From Volutella citrinella (Eukaryota > Ascomycota > Sordariomycetes > Hypocreales > Nectriaceae): DNA of 64,000 bases. The stretch covers positions 2,542,001-2,606,000 of the forward strand of contig JAWZSP010000005.1 of assembly GCA_034401135.1 (NCBI GenBank), given 5' to 3'. Positions within the stretch are counted from its first letter, which is position 1. Each line of letters begins with the position of its first letter. This document shows positions 58,834 to 64,000 of the stretch, in pieces. A model generated the notes under the pieces. The model was given only the letters and a program-made list of their open reading frames with translations, was not told where the DNA came from and ran no database searches. Both the position numbers and the translations under genes were made by a program.

Positions 58834-60208
58834 ATGGCGGACAGCAAAGCGTACAAGTATCGCCAGGAGATCAGTCAGGTAGGATCGCATCCGCTTTTCC
58901 TGTCTCAACACCTATCAACTGCAAACTTCTATTCTGCCAGATAATGCCTTTTAGTTCAGGCGATACATTCATGCCCTCAGTGAATCATCGGTGGCAGTAC
59001 TGGTGGTGTCAAGTGACGATTTCGCAGTCCTACGGATCGGGCGGGCGTTCAGCCTGAGCTTACCCTCACCTCACATCCATGAACCCCCTTCTCCAATTCA
59101 CAGCCTTGCCTACACATATATCTGACAAGTTTGGAAATATGTTCAACGAAAACTTGCCCGATTCAAGAATCTAGCGAAGCGGAAGATTCCAAACAACTCT
59201 TCAAGAAGATGATTACTAAAATTGTTCGTCACAAGATGATGTATGTCTCTGGCGAGGCTGCAGAACCACCAATCGAGACCACAAGTATTATCGAGGACAT
59301 CGTGCGGCAACAGGTGATTGAGCTGGTGAGTAATTCTAGCTCTCGGTTCTTGGAAGGACGACTGTTTCTGAAACCAGTACTAGCTGCGAAACTGCACGGA
59401 ACTGGCGTCTCGCCGTGGTTCAAAGTCGATCGGTATCAACGATCTCATCTTCCAGATCCGCCACGACCAGGCTAAGGTATCCCGCCTACGAACCTTCTTG
59501 TCATGGAAGGATGTGCGCAAGAACGTCAAAGACTCGGATGACAAGGGCGCTGATGCCGACCTGGCGGCCGGAGACGACCCGGTTGGCGGCGTCGTCCCTG
59601 GCGGTCCCGTCGACGACACAGCCAAGAAGAACAAGAAAGCCAAGGTCGGCCTCCCCTGGGAACCCTCCTCCTTTTACCCGGTTGAGGTTCCTGAGCGCGA
59701 GGACGAGGAGGATGAGGAAGAGGAGGAGATGAACTACATCACCCTGCAGCGCCTCCGCAAGGCAGATGAACGTACCAAGGCCATGACACGGGAAGAATAT
59801 GTCACATGGTCCGAGTACCGCCAAGCCTCCTTCACGTATCGCAAGGGCAAGCGCTTCCGTGAATGGGCCGGCTTCGGCATCGTCACTGACAGTAAGCCCT
59901 CGGACGACATTGTCGACATCCTCGGTTTCCTCACCTTCGAGATGGTCCAGACCCTTACCGAGATGGCCCTCAAGGTCAAAGAACAGGAAGACCTCGCACG
60001 CGCACAGAACGGCGCTGACAACGCCGGAAACATCAAGAAGCGTAAGCACGAGCAGGCCCTCTTTGACCCGCCGAGCGAGGGCAAGACGCCCATAGAGCCT
60101 CGCCACGTCCAGGAGGCGTCGAGGCGGCTCCAGCAGCGCCCAAAGCGGTCTCGCGCCATGCTCAACCACACACGCATTGCCCAGCATACCGCCCTCAATA
60201 TCTTTTAG
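58834..60208 (+). CDS. spt3: SAGA complex subunit Spt3
   Basis: Exons 58834-58878, 59236-59325 and 59384-60208 (960 nt, 319 residues). Residues 1-~95 are the TAF13-like histone fold: KYRQEISQ joins [23 protein letters not shown], then [16 protein letters not shown] and the [30 protein letters not shown] block. An acidic linker follows ([11 protein letters not shown]). The C-terminal half repeats a TAF11-like fold ([23 protein letters not shown]) and ends in a basic tail. Spt3 links SAGA to TBP and guides TBP delivery to promoters. The first intron is 357 nt, about five times the window average, and follows only 15 codons. Exon joins match the family sequence without gaps. It converges on the Bre4-like gene with a 275-bp spacer. 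Confidence 0.95.
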
Positions 60209-60483
60209 ATCTCTCGGGCAATGCAGCTCCACCACCACCAAAGCTGCTGTTTTATCAGTATGATGATGTTTGACGAATCTTTTCCTTGCGTGGGCGTTCA
60301 GTCAGAGGTGCGGAACTTGTGGAATTACGAATCAAGGACGGCCTGTTGTATTTGTAGTGCTGGAATGGCGGAATCATGCAACGACACGCCTCTTCGTGCG
60401 TGGTATGTCTAACCTAAGCGCCTCGCAATCCCAATGCTGTAGTAATGAATGTATCGACTTTCCCAACTTGCCTAATTTCACAA

Positions 60484-63400
60484 TTATGCGTGATGCTGGC
60501 TCGTGTTTGTGTATGCCCGCCGCCTCTGCACCACAGTATTGTCGTAGAGCCTGGTGCCGACCCTCTGCAGGCTCACCGGAATGTCATCCTCAGACTCGCT
60601 TTCAACCGCCTGCTCGATAACTTTCTTCCCACGTAGTTTATCCCTTATCGCGCCGGCTCGGTCTTTGATTGTTGTTGTCCTCCGAAGACCAGGCCCAGTG
60701 TGTTCTTGCGCCGGAGCAGTGGCAGCTGTGGTAACCTCTTCCACGGGCGCACCTGTGGTTGAGCTCTCTGCGGTAGAAACGTTCGCAAGGTGCATACGTT
60801 CGGATTTTAGGCGGCTGTGGTAGTTACTGAAGTGTGGCAACTCCAGCATGCCGCTGCGGAATGCGTTGACACCTACAAGCATCTTGACTAGCTCTACGAG
60901 CTCTTCGAGATATTCAATGATTTCCATTTGGCCCGCGGCAGTGGCATTCCAGGACAAGAACCGCTTTTGGGTTATGAGATGGGCGACTTGTTCAGCTAGC
61001 TCAAGATTCGATTCGGGAATGATTGAAGGGCCAGTCGCGGGAGTGTGGGTGCCACTGCGCGCAGCCAATAAGTCGCGGACGTGATGAACAAGTCGAAGCT
61101 GCGCCAGGCGGCAAGACGGGATGAACTGCGGGAGAGGCTGCCAGGTTATTAGAGCCTCATTGACCGAGAAAAGTACAAGCATGATGCCGGCGGCCACATT
61201 CCGGCGATACATGTGGACTTTGGAGTGCAAGTCCTCCAGCATTGAGGAGCCATACGTCTTGCGCAGCTGTACCACATTGTCCATCCTGTCTACAATCTGA
61301 TGCAAAACATAGATAATTTCCCGGTATATGGGCTCAAGGGGCTTGAAACTCCCTTTGAGTCGTGGCTCTGTTGCACAGAAAGGCAGGAATGTGTCGGCAG
61401 CGGACAAAGAGGCACGAGCCTTGGCGCGAGCATGGCTAAATCGTTTTGTGAGCATGGGATCCCGAAAGTCTGGCTTGACAGGGCTATCGAGGCCGACTGC
61501 CATGGCTGCGTGCATGTTTTGGATCTGTTTGACGGAAGATGAGAGAGATTCGAGCAAGCGATGCCGTGCTCGGACAGGGAACAAGAGCATCTCAACAAGA
61601 AGAGCCACTGAGCCTCCGATTACAAAGGCACATAGTCGTTTGTAGAAGTTTTCATAAGCCGTTCCAGATCCATTGGTGGCGGCTAAAACTCATGTTAGTG
61701 AATGAAGGTCCAGATTATTGGGATGACTTACCCAAAGCGACCACCGACATCGTAACAGTAGAGACCATGCCAGCCTTGACGTACTTAGTGCCAAGCTGGA
61801 CGTAGAAGGATGGAACGATGCCCATGACTAGGATCACCACCATCGCTGCGCGGTTTCCGCGGCTAATTTCGTACGAGAGGTAGCCCATCACAGACCCGAT
61901 GATGGTACCCGAAAGGCGGATGAAGAAGATGACGAGAGATGTTCCGATCGCAACTTCGAAGACGAGAAATAGCTGCAATGGAGCCCAGATGCCTCGAACA
62001 TCAGCGTACCAGCCGTTCAGAGATGTGACAAATGCGGGCCAGACAACGAGGAATAGAGCGACGGATAGTTTCAGCGCATAAGCAAAGTCGTCTGAATCCT
62101 GAAGCCACTCTAGCGAGTCTGCGATTTTGCCTCGTAGAACCAACAGCCGATTCGCCGTCCTGGGGCCGGTTTTCTTTTCTGTTTTGGGGTCTGGTGATTT
62201 CCCCTTATCCCGAGAAGGTATCTCAAATTGAACTCGGTTTACTCCTTTCTCCTCATCAGTTGCTTTCGGCTGAACCACCCTCTCATTGCCTTGTGTTCTT
62301 GGCCCACCCTTGGTATTGGAGTCTAGTGTCGCCTTGCCCCGCCTCACTTCCTTTCTTGCAGTGTCTGGCAAAACATGGCTATCGCTTTCACCACCGGTGG
62401 TAAGCCATTGCCGAATGCTCATTTCCCTTGGGAGCCAAATGGTGGACCGGTCATTGCGGGCCTTTCGCTCTTCAACAACTTGCCTAACGTGTCTAAGCAT
62501 TTGTAAAATGTACATGGCCGTCTGCCTCATGGCGAGGACGAAGGAAGAAATGAGAAATGTCTCCATGCGTGGCATGAAATCGACGCTGAGGCCAGACTTG
62601 CTCATGGCTGTCCGCTTTAGCTCCATGGTGCAATCCGAATCAAATCGAGATAGAGCATCCGTGAATTCGTCGATCCGTAAGTCCAACTCCTCGAGATGAA
62701 TACCTTTTGGAGCTGGGGAACCGGAGGGGAGGAGTGATACGTCGTAGCAGTAAGCGAGGCACGAGACAACCAACGCCACTGCCTCGTTAATAGAGGCCTC
62801 AAACTCTTGAACTGGCTCTCGAATCTGCTCCACAATGGTCTCGAGGAATTTCGCACTCCCGCCTTCGATTTCTCTGGTGGGCTTCGCCTTTTCCACTCGT
62901 TTTGTAAAATCCTCGATCGTAGAAACGCGTGCAAGTTCGGCCAAATCACTGTTTATACTATCAACTGTTGACAGATCGTCATCATCAACAGCCCTATCCG
63001 CATTCTCCAGAATGATAAACTTGTTCTCACAAGCACCAATAAGGTTGATGGCACTCTGGACCAGACTTGACATCTGGGAGGTGCTCAACGGCTTCATGCC
63101 GCTAGGTGGCAGAGGGGAGAAGGAGATCTCATAATTCACCTCTCGCTGAGCTGCCTTGCAGCGATCAAGACGCGTTCGCAGCTTGGACTTTCTCGCCGTC
63201 AAGCCGGCCAACGTGGTCAAATGCAATGGTACAGTTGAGGGTTTGAAACCACCTTGCGAAGGCTTGAAAGGGTTGGGGAAGCGATCAAGAAACTTCTTTA
63301 AACGCGTCTTCTTCCTCTTTCCTTGCTTATCTTTTCCTTTCGTGTTGGCCGCTTGCGCAACGGTACTGATTTGCCGGGGAGTTTGTCCATGATCACCACC

Positions 63401-64000
63401 AGGCGTAATAAACCAGTGAGTTGCACGACTTAGAGTCTCCACTGTCTCGCAGAGAGTATCAATGGTTGAAGTTCCAAGAAAACTGCTGGAAAGTTCCGGA
63501 AATATGGCCACGTTGACAACAAGTGTCATGGCAGCCCCGATCAGCAGTGGGTAACACACTCCAGTGAAGCCAGCCAATGTGACCTCATCTGCTGTTCCGA
63601 CAAGGGTGATGATTGATGCAACGAGGAAGAAGGATACGAACAAGAAAAGACGGGGGCTGGCCGATCTGACATAGCCGTGAAAGAGAGCGGCCACAAGAAG
63701 GAACATGGCTCGGATGGCATACCCGGCCGCTTTGTTGTGGGAGATGACCAGACTGGAAAGATACAGCCCAAGGGTGGACCACCCTAAGCCGGATAGTGCC
63801 CCAAATAAAAGCATTATCATGGACTGGATCATCATTCCCATGCGCTGTCCCGGATGAGCAAAGACTACAGCCATTGGGGCGAGAAATGTTGAATGGCCCA
63901 GGACTGCAACTGCATGAGGCGTGATGACGGCAATGATGGCAGCAGTGCAGGCAATCGTGCACTTGAGGATGCGGTGCCAAAGGTCATTTGTCTGGTCAGT
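60484..64000 (-). CDS. Bre4-like large membrane protein (FUSC/DUF2421-type), 5'-partial
   Basis: Exons 61682-60484 and 64000-61732; the 49-nt intron (GTAAGT/TTTAG) joins SVVALA to ATNGSGTAYENFYKR. The frame runs without a stop to the right edge, so the first exon(s) are missing; 1155 residues are visible. Two blocks of ~6 hydrophobic helices each are seen. The first includes SMIMLLFGALSGLGWSTLGLYL and PLLIGAAMTLVVNVAIFPEL. The second includes KLSVALFLVVWPAFVTSL, LFLVFEVAIGTSLVIFFIRLSGTIIGSVMGYL and AMVVILVMGIVPSFYVQLG. Long cytoplasmic parts rich in Lys/Arg and helices lie between and after. This layout fits fungal Bre4/'ER transporter 6TM' proteins, related to bacterial FUSC and plant ALMT families. 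Transported anion or drug is unknown; yeast BRE4 was found through brefeldin A sensitivity. Confidence 0.85.

Noticed and set aside
59017..59075. Possible C/D snoRNA in the Spt3 intron
   Set aside because: Box C has a mismatch, the terminal stem is poor and no guide complementarity could be assessed, so it is not called as an RNA gene.

Overview
The window is nuclear DNA from a filamentous ascomycete. The evidence is short introns (mostly 49-109 nt) with GTRNGY-type donors, CTRAC-like branch sites and YAG acceptors, CT/CA-rich leaders, dispersed single genes without operons, and protein sequences that read like Sordariomycetes, probably Hypocreales. The genus cannot be fixed from sequence alone. 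I see no recognisable transposon, tRNA, rRNA or CRISPR array.

Left part (1-6.65 kb): a complete ABCG half-transporter with a Cys-rich amino-terminal domain (minus) and a five-exon DHA2-type MFS transporter (minus). A 13.8 kb gene-poor interval follows (6652-20465). It holds simple repeats, AGGTACCT palindromes and promoter-like tracts. It also holds one small gene that a length cutoff would miss: a 49-residue protein with three CXXC pairs on the minus strand (CDS 12526-12675), behind a TATA box and a spliced, ATG-free leader.

Middle part (20.4-46.8 kb), mostly conserved housekeeping genes: the Vip1/Asp1 inositol-pyrophosphate kinase/phosphatase (minus, with a 22-nt microexon); the WD-repeat small-subunit-processome protein Utp21 (plus); the Golgi protein Tvp15 (minus), divergent from mitochondrial elongation factor G2 Mef2 (plus); a secreted germin/spherulin-like cupin (minus); a SUN-family GPI-anchored wall protein (plus); the PCI protein Csn12 (minus); and a mitochondrial-type acetyl-CoA acetyltransferase (minus).

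Right part (48.3-64 kb): E2 ubiquitin-conjugating enzyme Rad6; conventional kinesin heavy chain; an unnamed multi-pass membrane protein; PP2A leucine carboxyl methyltransferase Ppm1; SAGA subunit Spt3; and a large Bre4-like membrane protein whose 5' end lies beyond the right edge.

The genes do not form a pathway cluster. Two pairs share short divergent or convergent spacers (Tvp15/Mef2, 435 bp; Spt3/Bre4-like, 275 bp). Functional themes that recur are chromatin and transcription (Rad6, Spt3, Csn12), cell-surface and polar growth (SUN protein, kinesin, Vip1) and transport (ABC, MFS, Bre4-like). Exon coordinates below were read by hand from splice signals and reading-frame continuity. All give complete frames, but none has been checked against transcripts.
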